From: RPQJ01 sp963706535
GTDB lineage: Bacteria > Pseudomonadota > Gammaproteobacteria > Steroidobacterales > Steroidobacteraceae
Assembly: GCA_963706535.1 (NCBI GenBank)
Contig: CAVPMU010000012.1
Location: 434,001-498,000 of the forward strand
DNA length: 64,000 nucleotides
Reading direction: 5' to 3'
This document shows, one piece after another, positions 54,009 through 64,000 of the stretch (position 1 is the stretch's first letter; the number at the start of each line of letters is the position of its first letter). Both the position numbers and the translations under genes were made by a program. Below the pieces are notes generated by a model that did not search any database, was not told the origin of the DNA, and was given only the letters and a program-made list of their open reading frames with translations.

Positions 54009-55999
54009 CTGTCGATCAGCAGTATGTCCGCGGACTCGGTCCGTCGCTCGAAGACGATCTCGCTGCCTTCGCCCGATACGTCGAAGTCGCTCACCGTGAC
54101 GTCTCGACCGAAGCTGGCCAGTCTCCGTTCGACGCCGGACTCGAGATCGAACACGACCAGGATACGATTCCCGATCTCGCCACGCAGAACGACCATCGCC
54201 TCGCCGTCGCGTCGAATCGCCATGCGCTCGTCGCCGCGGGTCAAAGTCAGTTGCGGCAGCGCGCGAGGCCTGCCGTCCGCCGTTACGGCCCGAACCCCGA
54301 AACTGACCCCGACCTGTGGGTCCGCGTAGACGAGATATTCACCCGTCGGCGACCAGTTCGGTTCCGTCGCGTAATGATCCACCAGCTTGACGGGCGCATG
54401 ACCATCCAGCGGGACCGTGAAGATCCTGGGTTCCCCGTCCTCCAGTGCGGATACAGCAACCGACTGGCCGTCATGGGCCCAGGTCGGGGACCCGTGTACC
54501 TCGAGTGCGCTGGCCAGCATGCGCGCGCGGGATCCGTCGACGTCCATCACATGCAACCGCGAGTGGCCGTTGCGTTCGGCCGTGAACGCCACGTGCCGCC
54601 CGTCCGGCGATATCGCCGGCGCGCCGACGATGCGTGTCTGCGGCTGGCTCCAAAGCTCCGTTGCGTCGTCGCCGGCGAGTTTCCAGAGTCCTTCCTGGCC
54701 ACGCTTCGAGGACACGTACAGCAGGTAATCCGGACCGTACCGCGGTGATCGTGCCACGGTGGTCGGCAACGCGATACGCGTGGCCGCCGACTCGTCGGTT
54801 ACTCCATCGGCGACCGGCAGCCGCCAGAGTGTCGACATCGGGCGCACGACCGTCGCCAGCAGTCGTCGGCCATCGGCGCTCGCCGCCAGCGATTCATAGC
54901 GATCGGTGCCGATGTTCACTCGTCGGGACTCCCGGTCTCTTGTATCGATTGCGTGCAGCCAGGGACCCGACCCGTCGAGGCTCGTTGCGAGATAGAGCAG
55001 GGTGCGCCGGTCGATGAAGACCGGATGAGCCACCCGCGTGGCGTGGAAGGTCATGCGCTCGGCATCGGTCCCGTCGGGACGCACTCGCCAGATGTCCATG
55101 ACATCGGGCGGCTTCCCTTGCACGAAGTAGATGTACTCGCTGTCGGGCGACCACGTCGGATAGTGACAGTGCGTGCCCGCCGGCGCGGCATATACCTGTC
55201 GTCCTTCGGTCTCGCCGGCTGCGGAGACATAGATGGGGTCTCCCGGCTCAGCCGTGTGATAGGCGAGCCGAGTCGCGTCACTGGACCACGCGAGCTCCAC
55301 TACGCCGGGCATGATCGGGCGTGGTGTTCCGCCCATCGTGGGCACGGACCAGACGCCAATCCGGCGCTGGTCGTCCTCGGGTCCGGACGTGCGGGCCCAC
55401 AGCGTCACCTGTGTTCCATCGGGTGTGAAATCCAGGTTGCGAACTTCGTCGTTGAACAACTCCCGCAGTTCGCCACGCGTGAGATTGTGGAATTCGCCCG
55501 AACCGAGCTGTGTCACCCACGCATCCAGCGGACCGTCGCGGTTCGAGAGAAATGCCGCGAACTTCCCGTCGCGCGAGATTGCCGCCGCCTGCTCGATGCC
55601 CTCGAAATCGGTCAGCGTGGAGAATCGGGCGTCCGCGATTGGATTCTGCCCGGCTAAGCCGGACCTGGACAAAAGCCATGCGCTGGCGCCCGCAACGATG
55701 AACAGCACGCCGGCTGCTGCGAGTAGCACGAGCATCGTGACTTCGGTCCCGGTGACTCGCTGCTTGCCGCGGTCACCGTGATACCACGCGACCATGATCA
55801 CGAACGGCAACCCCACCATGACGACGAAAATCGCGATCTGCCGGATCACGCCGGGCCAGCCGAAGGCCTCGCCGACGTACTCCAGGCCCTGAAGGGTGCC
55901 CCACGCGGCGGCGACGTATGCGATCCCCCATTGCACTACCTTGCGGCGGCGCAATTGGTGCCAGATGCCGTCAGAGTCGTTGGGGCTCGGGTCGGACAC
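54005..55999 (-). CDS. Membrane-anchored TolB-type (PD40) beta-propeller protein
   Basis: 664 residues if the GTG at 55999 is used; a longer GTG start at 56062 is possible. The N terminus WHQLRRRKVVQWGIAYVAAAW and two hydrophobic helices (IAIFVVMVGLPFVIMVAW, TMLVLLAAAGVLFIVAGAS) resemble the TPR protein at 6925. The rest is a WD40/PD40 propeller: repeats such as AAAISRDGKFAAFLSNRDG, LDFTPDGTQVTLWAR, YPTWSPDSEYIYFVQG, PAISPDGRHVAFTAERNG, PNWSPTGEYLVYAD. There is no peptidase domain. It probably faces the periplasm. Function unknown. Confidence 0.72.
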   Translation of the reverse strand: MSDPSPNDSDGIWHQLRRRKVVQWGIAYVAAAWGTLQGLEYVGEAFGWPGVIRQIAIFVVMVGLPFVIMVAWYHGDRGKQRVTGTEVTMLVLLAAAGVLFIVAGASAWLLSRSGLAGQNPIADARFSTLTDFEGIEQAAAISRDGKFAAFLSNRDGPLDAWVTQLGSGEFHNLTRGELRELFNDEVRNLDFTPDGTQVTLWARTSGPEDDQRRIGVWSVPTMGGTPRPIMPGVVELAWSSDATRLAYHTAEPGDPIYVSAAGETEGRQVYAAPAGTHCHYPTWSPDSEYIYFVQGKPPDVMDIWRVRPDGTDAERMTFHATRVAHPVFIDRRTLLYLATSLDGSGPWLHAIDTRDRESRRVNIGTDRYESLAASADGRRLLATVVRPMSTLWRLPVADGVTDESAATRIALPTTVARSPRYGPDYLLYVSSKRGQEGLWKLAGDDATELWSQPQTRIVGAPAISPDGRHVAFTAERNGHSRLHVMDVDGSRARMLASALEVHGSPTWAHDGQSVAVSALEDGEPRIFTVPLDGHAPVKLVDHYATEPNWSPTGEYLVYADPQVGVSFGVRAVTADGRPRALPQLTLTRGDERMAIRRDGEAMVVLRGEIGNRILVVFDLESGVERRLASFGRDVTVSDFDVSGEGSEIVFERRTESADILLIDR

Positions 56000-56843
56000 G
56001 CGTGTCGATCTCGCGTTGGCTCGATCGTCCTCCGTCCCGCGGTCGGGCGGACAGGATAGCACCGCCGCCGCCGCTGGCTACCTGGCGCGGCCGCTCCGGG
56101 CTCGAAACGTCGCGCAGCAGCAGCATGTCCGCGACCCGACCAGAGGCACCGTCGTAGAACCCCGTTGCCGGCGCGTATGACGGCGCGTTGCGGAACGTCC
56201 CGAACAGCAGGTCGAACACCGGCAGGTCCGCGTAGTTGTAGCGGTGGATGCCGCGGCCATGATGAATGCTGTGACTCTCCGGTCGCTGGATGAAATACCC
56301 GAGCCAGCGCGGCGTGCGGATGTTCGTGTGCTGGAAGATCGCGAGAAAATTGACGGTCAGAACGACGACAGTGGCCGCCTCGGCCGTCAGGCCCACGACG
56401 AGCACCAGGCTCGCGCTCGTCACGAACGTCCAGCCAACCATGTCGAGCGGGCTGAAGTAGAACGCGCTGAACGTGTCCAGCCGCTCGGAGCTGTGGTGCA
56501 TCTGGTGCAGGCTGCGGAACAGCCTGTCGTTCGAGTGCATCGCGCGGTGGTACCAGTAACCGCAGAACTCGTAGACGAGCAGGCCGGCCACCGCGCCACC
56601 GATGGTGCCCAGTGACGATAGATCGAACAGCTGGAAGCGGGCGAGGAACTTGTCCCAGATGAGCGGCAGGTACGAGGACACCAGGAAGAAGACCGCGAAG
56701 GCGGCGAGACCGCGCAGGGGCCAGGCCTTCACGTCCGGCAATGCGCGTCCCGGTGCAATGGCTTCCAGGGCGATCAGCGTCGCGTACAAGCCGAAGACGA
56801 TGAGCGAGGTGGGGCTCAGCAGGAGGTCGATCGGGGTGGGCAT
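55971..56843 (-). CDS. Sterol desaturase/fatty acid hydroxylase superfamily membrane protein
   Basis: 290 residues. Four or five hydrophobic segments and the diiron histidine boxes HRAMH (in WYHRAMHSNDRLFRSLH), HQMHHSSERLD and HSIHHGRGIHRYNY. Such enzymes hydroxylate or desaturate membrane lipids. The C-terminal 50 residues are Arg/Gly-rich and overlap the PD40 start region by up to 29 nt. The broken copy at 37141-37713 belongs to the same superfamily but is not a close paralogue. Confidence 0.8.
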   Translation of the reverse strand: MPTPIDLLLSPTSLIVFGLYATLIALEAIAPGRALPDVKAWPLRGLAAFAVFFLVSSYLPLIWDKFLARFQLFDLSSLGTIGGAVAGLLVYEFCGYWYHRAMHSNDRLFRSLHQMHHSSERLDTFSAFYFSPLDMVGWTFVTSASLVLVVGLTAEAATVVVLTVNFLAIFQHTNIRTPRWLGYFIQRPESHSIHHGRGIHRYNYADLPVFDLLFGTFRNAPSYAPATGFYDGASGRVADMLLLRDVSSPERPRQVASGGGGAILSARPRDGGRSSQREIDTRVRPEPQRL

Positions 56844-56944
56844 GGTTCTCTACTCCGTGCAGGTGGACGATGCAGGGAGGCTAGGGGCGGGACGTGAATC
56901 GCGCGTGCCGGGCGCCGTGAAAAATGCGTGAAGCGACAGGGTGC

Positions 56945-56976
56945 GCACGGCCGACTCCGATTGGAGTCGCCCGTGC
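56945..56976. repeat. Inverted repeat in the desaturase-cytochrome intergenic region
   Basis: CGACTCC-GATT-GGAGTCG forms a perfect 7-bp stem with outer GCACGG/CCGTGC pairing. It lies mid-way between two divergent starts (56843 and 57050) and may be an operator or a hairpin. No other copy was noticed. Confidence 0.4.
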
Positions 56977-57049
56977 AGCCGGTCGCCGACGCGTCGGGGA
57001 AGGCGTAGCATGGACCCAGCAAGCCCGTGTCCAGCAAGGAGAGTCCCGC

Positions 57050-57814
57050 ATGATCACCAGAAGCACATTGAGCGGGACCTTGCTCTGCATCGCTCTGCTC
57101 GCAGTCGGCTGTGGATCGCCATCCAGTCCGACCGACAAGCCCTCGGCCGAACCAAGCAGCCCGGCACCCGAGCCGGCGCAGACCCAGGCAACCACCCCGG
57201 CTGCGGTCGAGGAAGCGCAGGTTGCGGACGCGCCAGTCGCAGCGGATGTGCCGGCAGCAGTCGATGCGCCGTCGGAGGCGCCGGTTTCGGCGCCGCAGGC
57301 GTTAGCGGCGCCAGCTGCCGCCCCGCCGACGGTTTCGCCAGCGGCGACGACCGCCAAGGTTCAGCCGGCCGCGGCACCGATGCCCGCCAAGGTAGCGCCT
57401 GCCGCGGCACCGACGGTTGCGCCCAGTGCGCCTGCGCCGGCACCGGTAGCTACGACCTCACCGCCACCCTCCGCGCCTGCTGCGGCATCCGCGATCGCCG
57501 ATCCGGGCGGCACCGTCGCGGTGGCCGCGACGAAGCCAGGCCTCGAGCGCATCGGCGCCGAAGCCTGCGGCGACTGCCACGACGTGCAGTTCGAATCCTG
57601 GGCCGGCGGCGCGCATGCCAAGCGCAAGCCGCCACTCGACTGCGAGCACTGTCACGGCCCCGGCAGCGAGTACGAATCCAAGTCCGTCATGAAGGATCCG
57701 GCGAAGGCCAAGGCCGCCGGGTTAGTCATGCCGGACAAGGCCTTCTGTGCGAATTGCCACAAGCAGGGCGTCGACGACGCGTTCATGGAAAAGGCGCACG
57801 CGCACGCGGAGTGA
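57050..57814 (+). CDS. Tri-heme c-type cytochrome lipoprotein with Pro/Ala stalk
   Basis: 254 residues, start after AAGGAG. Lipobox LLAVGC near residue 21. Residues about 25-165 are a low-complexity Ala/Pro/Val/Thr linker. The C-terminal 80 residues carry three CxxCH haem sites: CGDCH, CEHCH and CANCH. The layout is a membrane-tethered stalk with a small cytochrome head, related to cytochrome c554/NapC-like modules. It is probably an electron carrier facing the periplasm; the partner is unknown. Confidence 0.8.
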   Translation: MITRSTLSGTLLCIALLAVGCGSPSSPTDKPSAEPSSPAPEPAQTQATTPAAVEEAQVADAPVAADVPAAVDAPSEAPVSAPQALAAPAAAPPTVSPAATTAKVQPAAAPMPAKVAPAAAPTVAPSAPAPAPVATTSPPPSAPAAASAIADPGGTVAVAATKPGLERIGAEACGDCHDVQFESWAGGAHAKRKPPLDCEHCHGPGSEYESKSVMKDPAKAKAAGLVMPDKAFCANCHKQGVDDAFMEKAHAHAE

Positions 57815-57828
57815 CCGATCCCAGCCGT

Positions 57829-58188
57829 TCAGGGATCGAGTGAATCCCAGTACGCTTCCATGCGGGTGCGCATGGCTGCATCCGGCAGCGTTCCGCGCGC
57901 AGCGCGCAGGTTGGTCTCGAGGTTCGAGACGCTGGTCGTGCCTGGTATCACACAAGTAACGGCCGGGTGCGACACCACGTACTTGAGCAGCAACTCGGCC
58001 CACGTGGCCACGCCGATCTCGCCGGCCCACGGCGGCAGCGGGCGGTCGCCGAGCTTGCGCAACAGGTTGCCATCCCGGCGTCCACCAAACGGCATGTTGA
58101 CCAGTACGGCCATGCCGCGTTCGGCGGCGAGCGGGAGCACCTCCGCCGCGGTGTTGCGATTCGCGATGGAGTAGTCCACCTGGACCCC
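57829..58188 (-). pseudogene. Aldo/keto reductase, C-terminal fragment
   Basis: The frame VQVDYSIANRNTAAEVLPLA, RGMAVLVNMPFGG, VVSHPAVTCVIPGTTSVSNL is the C-terminal third of an aldo/keto reductase, including the NADP-phosphate-binding segment. The similarity stops abruptly at about 58188, next to the hppA terminator and repeat, so the catalytic Tyr/Lys half is absent. There is no start of its own. A truncated remnant. Confidence 0.7.
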
Positions 58189-58211
58189 AGCTTGCTGCGT
58201 CGTGGAAAAGA

Positions 58212-58237
58212 AGAGGCCCCGGTTTCCCGGGGCCTCT
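58212..58237 (-). terminator. Strong hairpin terminator after hppA
   Basis: AGAGGCCCCGG and CCGGGGCCTCT form a perfect 11-bp stem with a 4-nt loop, flanked by T-rich sequence on the minus strand side. It lies about 80 nt past the hppA stop. Confidence 0.75.
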
Positions 58238-58245
58238 CTTTCGCG

Positions 58246-58313
58246 ATCGCCAGTGACCAGCCAGTGACCAGTGGCACCTCTCCACTGGTCACCAGTCACT
58301 GATCATTGATCAC
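58246..58313. repeat. CCAGTGAC-rich palindromic repeat behind hppA
   Basis: Direct and inverted copies of CAGTGACCAG (CAGTGACCAG, CCAGTGACCAGTGG, CCACTGGTCACCAGTCACTG), bounded by GATC strings. The same vocabulary and order appear at 53957-54010. It probably belongs to a dispersed intergenic repeat family of this genome. Confidence 0.55.
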
Positions 58314-58317
58314 TCTC

Positions 58318-60354
<2,037 letters not shown>

Positions 60355-60447
60355 AAATGCACTCCCAACGAGGATTCTTACCTGGATCTCTTCACGGCCG
60401 GACGGAGCTCTGCTGGCCCCTGTCCGGCCGCCAAAAAAGGCGCGGGA

Positions 60448-61722
60448 CTATACCACAAAGCCCTTTTTCAGCCTCTTGCGCACCGGCTTGTTCTTCAGCA
60501 CCACGTACTGGGGCAGGCCGTCCTTGTAGGGCGGGTAGTCCTCGCCCCTGATGAGGGGGGCGAGGTAGCGGCGGGCCTTGGCCGTGATGTGGAAGCCGTC
60601 CGCGGTGATGTAGTCCCGCGGCAGCATCTTCTCCACGTTCGCGACGTCCTCGAGCTTCGCCACGCCGATCTTCCAGCGATAGGGCGTCTGCGAGGTCCGC
60701 ACGATCGTCGGCATGACCGAGTTGTGGCCCTTCAGCGCCAGCTCCACCGCCGCCTTGCCGACCGCATAGGCCTGCTCCACGTCGACCCTGGAGGCGATGT
60801 GGCGCGCGGCGCGCTGCAGGTAATCGGCCACCGCCCAGTGGTACTTGTAGCCGAGCTTGTCCTTCACGAGCTGGGCCACGACCGGGCCCACCCCACCGAG
60901 TTGCGCGTGGCCGAAGGCGTCGCGCGTGCCGGCATCCGCGAGGAACTTGCCATCGGCATTGCGCACGCCTTCCGAGACGACGATCGCGCAGTAGCCGTAT
61001 TTCTCCACGCACTCCTTGGTGCGGGCGAGGAACTGTTCCTCGTGGAAAACCATCTCCGGGAACAGGATGATATGCGGCGCGTCCCCGGCCTTCTCCGCCG
61101 CGAGTCCGCCGGCGGCCGCGATCCAGCCCGCGTGGCGGCCCATCACCTCGAGCACGAACACCTTGGTCGAGGTGCGGGCCATCGAAGCGACGTCGAATCC
61201 CGCCTCGCGGATCGATACGGCCACGTACTTGGCGACCGAGCCGAAGCCTGGGCAGCAGTCGGTGATGGGCAGGTCGTTGTCCACGGTCTTCGGCACGTGG
61301 ATGGCCTGCACGGGGTAGCCCATCTTCCCGGACAGCTGCGACACCTTGAGGCAGGTGTCGGCGGAGTCGCCGCCGCCGTTGTAGAAGAAGTAGCCGATGT
61401 CGTGCGCCTTGAAGACCTCGATCAGGCGCTCGTACTGGGCGGGGTTGTCCTCGTGTTTCTTGAGCTTGTAGCGGGCCGAGCCGAAGGCTCCCGAGGGCGT
61501 GTGGCGCAGCGCCCGGATGTCCGCCGCCGATTCGAGGCTGGTGTCGATCAGGTCCTCGGTGAGCGCGCCGATGACGCCGTGGCGGCCGGCATAGACCTTG
61601 CCGATGCGGTCCTTGTGCTTGCGGGCGGTCTCGATGACGCCGCAGGCCGAGGCATTGATGACGGCGGTGACGCCGCCGGATTGCGCGTAGAAGGCGTTGC
61701 GCGCCGGGCTCTTCTTTCTCAT
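60448..61722 (-). CDS. pfp: Pyrophosphate-type 6-phosphofructokinase
   Basis: 424 residues. YAQSGGVTAVINASACGVI opens the fold, YNGGGDSADTC replaces the GGDGS of ATP enzymes, and PKTVDNDLPITD carries the Lys seen in PPi-dependent PFKs (ATP enzymes read GTIDND). VMGRHAGWIA and PEMVFHEEQFL are also typical. It phosphorylates fructose-6-phosphate reversibly with PPi. The start is ATG 61722 (GGGAGC upstream); the longer ORF start lacks support. Encoded upstream of hppA and adjacent to adk, as in methylotrophs. Confidence 0.9.
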   Translation of the reverse strand: MRKKSPARNAFYAQSGGVTAVINASACGVIETARKHKDRIGKVYAGRHGVIGALTEDLIDTSLESAADIRALRHTPSGAFGSARYKLKKHEDNPAQYERLIEVFKAHDIGYFFYNGGGDSADTCLKVSQLSGKMGYPVQAIHVPKTVDNDLPITDCCPGFGSVAKYVAVSIREAGFDVASMARTSTKVFVLEVMGRHAGWIAAAGGLAAEKAGDAPHIILFPEMVFHEEQFLARTKECVEKYGYCAIVVSEGVRNADGKFLADAGTRDAFGHAQLGGVGPVVAQLVKDKLGYKYHWAVADYLQRAARHIASRVDVEQAYAVGKAAVELALKGHNSVMPTIVRTSQTPYRWKIGVAKLEDVANVEKMLPRDYITADGFHITAKARRYLAPLIRGEDYPPYKDGLPQYVVLKNKPVRKRLKKGFVV

Positions 61723-61843
61723 GCGGGCTCCCAGGGGAAAAACATCCTTGATTCCAGCCACTTACGCATTGCTGCAAACGCCCAAGCATACCCGATGCCG
61801 GGCCGCTGGCGGCATTCGTGCCCGCCGCAAGACAGCACAAAAA

Positions 61844-61887
61844 GGGGACGCTACCCTTTTCCGGGAACGAAAAAGGGTAGCGTCCCC
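61844..61887. repeat. Perfect 17-bp inverted repeat GGGGACGCTACCCTTTT
   Basis: GGGGACGCTACCCTTTT (61844-61860) and AAAAGGGTAGCGTCCCC (61871-61887) flank a 10-nt loop, with A-rich and T-rich tracts outside. It lies in the divergent gap between pfp and adk. The sequence resembles REP/RAYT-type palindromic units. No transposase is nearby. Confidence 0.6.
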
Positions 61888-61975
61888 GTTTTGCAATGCT
61901 GTTTCCACGGTTGGCGGGGCAGGCGGATTTCGGTAGGGTGCCCGCCACTCGCCAAGGTCGCGGACGACACAGCAC

Positions 61976-62632
61976 ATGAGACTCGTACTGCTCGGAGCAC
62001 CCGGTTCAGGCAAGGGCACCCAGGCGCAGCTGCTGCGCGACGAGAAAGGCATCCCGCAGGTCTCCTCGGGCGACCTGCTGCGTGATGCGGTCGCCCGCGG
62101 CACGGAACTCGGCAAGCGCGCCAAGGCGGCCATGGACGCGGGCGAGCTGGTCTCCGACGAGATCGTGCTCGGCCTGATCCGCGAGCGCCTCGGCCGGCCG
62201 GATGCCGCGAAGGGCTTCATCCTGGACGGTTATCCCCGCAACGTCGCCCAGGCCGGCGCGCTCGACGCCCTGCTCGCCGAGATCGGCCAGCCGATCGACG
62301 CGGTCGTGCTGATGGACGTCGATCCCGGCGTGCTCGTGAAGCGCCTGACCGGCCGGCGCAGCTGCCCGAAGTGCAGCAAGGTCTTCAACGTCCATTTTTC
62401 GCCCTCGCCACTCGGGGATCGTTGCGACAATCACCCCGGTGGGGAGGCGCCGCTGCTGGTGCAGCGCGCCGACGATCGCGAGGACGTGATCGAGAACCGC
62501 CTCAAGGTCTACGAGCGCCAGACCAGCCCGCTCATCGAGCATTACCGTGGCCGCGGCCTGCTCGCGGTCGTCAAGGCCGACCAGGCGGTCGAGCGGGTCT
62601 ACGCCGATTTCGTGCGCGCCGCGGGCGGCTGA
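61976..62632 (+). CDS. adk: Adenylate kinase
   Basis: 218 residues. P-loop LGAPGSGKGTQAQLL, SSGDLLRDAVARGTELG, GFILDGYPRNVAQA and a long LID domain that includes CPKCSKVFNV and a further Cys (GDRCDN), the zinc-site pattern of many bacterial enzymes. It interconverts AMP, ADP and ATP. It is divergent from the PPi-type phosphofructokinase. The 3' end overlaps the convergent rnd gene by 34 nt. Confidence 0.95.
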   Translation: MRLVLLGAPGSGKGTQAQLLRDEKGIPQVSSGDLLRDAVARGTELGKRAKAAMDAGELVSDEIVLGLIRERLGRPDAAKGFILDGYPRNVAQAGALDALLAEIGQPIDAVVLMDVDPGVLVKRLTGRRSCPKCSKVFNVHFSPSPLGDRCDNHPGGEAPLLVQRADDREDVIENRLKVYERQTSPLIEHYRGRGLLAVVKADQAVERVYADFVRAAGG

Positions 62633-63735
62633 GCCGCCGCGGCCATCGCCGCCAGCTGCTCGCCGATCACCGCGCGGCGCCAGCCGCGCAGCAGCGCCGA
62701 TTCGCCGCGGTCGCTGAAGACGAGCGCCTCCACTTCGCGCCGGGTCGCGAGCACCTCCGGGGCCAGGCCCAGTTCCGCTGCGGCATCCCGGACGTGCTGC
62801 TGCAACTTCGCCACCAGGGCCGTCTCCCCGGGCGTCGGGCGTCCCGTGGCGGGTTCGGCCGGCGTGCCGGCGGCCGATGCCCGGGCCGCCGCAATGAGCG
62901 CCAGCAGTTCATCGCCGCGCTTGCGTGCCACGGCCGGTGGCAGGGCCCGCACCTGCTCGAGCTCCTCCATGGTGTGCGGCGCCGCGGTCGCGAGCGCATA
63001 CAGGGTCTCGTCCGAGAGGATCCAGCCGCGCGGCTTGTCCGAGGTGATGGCGCGTTGCTCGCGCCATTCGGCGAGTGCGCATGCCGTCGCCTGTTCCTGC
63101 GGTTGCAGCCGCGCCAGGCCCTTGAGCCGGCGCCACGCGGCGGCCGGATCCGTGCGGTAGAGCGCGGGATCCTCGAGGGCGGTGGACTCCTCCCACAGCC
63201 ACGCATCGCGTGCGCGCGCCTCCAGGGCCGCGGACAACTCGGTGTGCAGCTGCAACAGGTGGTGCACGTCGTCGGCGGCATAGGCGAGCTGCTCGGGCGT
63301 GAGCGGGCGTCGCGACCAGTCGGTGCGCGTCTGTCCCTTGTCGATGGAGTGGCCGAGCTGCCGCGCCACGAGTTCCGCATAACCGGCCTGCGGCGGGAAG
63401 CCGAGCAGGGCCGCGGCCACCTGGGTGTCGAACACCGGGGCCGGGACGCGGCCGCCCGCGATGGACAGGACCTCGAGGTCCTGCCGTGCCGCATGCAGGA
63501 TCTTGACCCTGGTCCGGTCGGCAAGTAGCGCATGCAGCGGGGCGAGGTCGAGGCCCGCGAGCGGATCGACCAGGAAGCAGTCGGCGTCGGTGGCGACCTG
63601 CACCAGGCAGAGTTGCGCGTAGTACGTGCGCTCGCGCATGAACTCCGTGTCGATGGCGAGGCGCCGCGCGCCCTGCATGCGGAACACCGCCGCCTCCAGT
63701 TGCTCGGGGGTCGTCACCAGCGTGGCGTCGCGCAT
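62599..63735 (-). CDS. rnd: Ribonuclease D
   Basis: 378 residues. DEDD exonuclease motifs: RLAIDTEFMRERTYYAQL near residue 26, HAARQDLEVL near 81, and YAADDVHHLLQLH near 155. Two HRDC-like helical regions follow (LKGLARLQPQEQATACAL, ALPPAVARKRGDELLAL). It trims the 3' ends of tRNA precursors and other stable RNAs. ATG 63735; overlap with adk is on opposite strands. Confidence 0.93.
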   Translation of the reverse strand: MRDATLVTTPEQLEAAVFRMQGARRLAIDTEFMRERTYYAQLCLVQVATDADCFLVDPLAGLDLAPLHALLADRTRVKILHAARQDLEVLSIAGGRVPAPVFDTQVAAALLGFPPQAGYAELVARQLGHSIDKGQTRTDWSRRPLTPEQLAYAADDVHHLLQLHTELSAALEARARDAWLWEESTALEDPALYRTDPAAAWRRLKGLARLQPQEQATACALAEWREQRAITSDKPRGWILSDETLYALATAAPHTMEELEQVRALPPAVARKRGDELLALIAAARASAAGTPAEPATGRPTPGETALVAKLQQHVRDAAAELGLAPEVLATRREVEALVFSDRGESALLRGWRRAVIGEQLAAMAAAAQPPAARTKSA

Positions 63736-63781
63736 GCGTCAGTGTACCTGCGTGTAGAATCGCGACACCGAAGGGCGCCGC

Positions 63782-64000
63782 GTGGCGAAAGTGCAGCAGT
63801 TTCTCAGGATCTTCATCGACATCGTACTCTGGCGTCGCGGGCCGCAGGACCTTCCGGCATCGAGCCTGCTGGTCCCGATCACGCTCGCGGCCTACGTGGC
63901 GGTGACGGTCGTCCAGCTGCTGATGCTGGACGAGCCCGTCGCCACTTGGGCTTTCTTCCTCGTCGGCGACCCGCTGCTGCTCATGGCCTGGGTGTGGCTG
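63782..64000 (+). CDS. Membrane protein, N-terminal part only
   Basis: An open frame from GTG 63782 runs off the window: VAKVQQFLRIFIDIVLWRRGPQDL, then two hydrophobic segments (LLVPITLAAYVAVTVVQLL, AFFLVGDPLLLMAWVWL). It is divergent from rnd with 46 nt between, containing TAGAAT as a possible -10. No family assigned from 73 residues. Confidence 0.5.
   Translation, partial: MAKVQQFLRIFIDIVLWRRGPQDLPASSLLVPITLAAYVAVTVVQLLMLDEPVATWAFFLVGDPLLLMAWVWL

Overview
The window is about 68-70% GC, densely packed, and reads as the chromosome of a Gram-negative proteobacterium, most likely an aerobic or facultative gammaproteobacterium of the Steroidobacterales/Nevskiales/Xanthomonadales type. Supporting features are a TonB receptor, an OmpA-like lipoprotein, a FdhABC formate dehydrogenase with DUF3305/DUF3306 partners, CstA-YbdD, RNase D, and many GTG starts with 4-nt stop/start overlaps. 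No rRNA, tRNA, CRISPR array, integrase or insertion sequence was recognised. The taxonomic call is inference from gene content only.

Layout. 0-8.4 kb: end of an ABC exporter, a hydrolase-LuxR regulator facing a tiny membrane peptide gene, a PLP trans-sulfuration enzyme, an eroded flavin oxidoreductase, a cyclopropane-synthase-like methyltransferase followed by a FAD oxidoreductase (possible methyl-branched fatty acid pair), and an eroded TPR protein. 8.4-25.8 kb: a molybdenum island. A minus-strand molybdenum cofactor operon (mobA-moeA-moaB-BNR protein-yqeC-moaD-like) faces a sigma54 activator. Accessory genes follow (DUF6494, an HTH/periplasmic-binding regulator, DUF3305, DUF3306, a ferredoxin-like protein), then torD-TAT peptide-fdhA-fdhB-lipoprotein-fdhC, a TiaS-like protein and a membrane protein. 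A clear -24/-12 promoter precedes torD, and a shared palindrome links it to the activator region. 25.8-34.7 kb: a TonB receptor with a polyglycine loop, YceI, TerC/Alx, a small unknown, a frameshifted TIR-TPR protein, and CstA-YbdD. 34.8-37.7 kb: a decayed adaptor/ABC/permease efflux operon behind an excellent sigma54 promoter, fused into a sterol-desaturase fragment.

37.7-40.4 kb: mtnP-mtnA-class II aldolase, the gene set of the DHAP shunt for methylthioadenosine/5'-deoxyadenosine salvage. 40.4-46.7 kb: an envelope-stress group (two Crp/Fnr regulators, DUF4398 and OmpA lipoproteins, small membrane proteins, glycine-zipper and BON proteins). Its intergenic regions share a palindrome close to TGTTCGGTACCGAACA. 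46.7-58.2 kb: a GGDEF protein, a truncated MscS, a PhoX-type phosphatase, a TIGR01777 epimerase, a second hydrolase-LuxR gene (broken) upstream of a diiron protein, a TolB-propeller membrane protein, a sterol desaturase, a tri-heme lipoprotein and an aldo/keto reductase stump. 58.3-64 kb: a pyrophosphate-energy module (K+-independent H+-pyrophosphatase, PPi-type phosphofructokinase), adenylate kinase, RNase D and the start of a membrane protein.

Two cross-window patterns stand out. First, the two hydrolase-LuxR genes, 51 kb apart, each sit beside an almost identical promoter block that drives a different target gene. Second, at least ten accessory genes carry internal deletions or frameshifts while core genes are intact. 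That is either real gene erosion or an assembly/sequencing problem, and it should be settled before any of those genes is interpreted.
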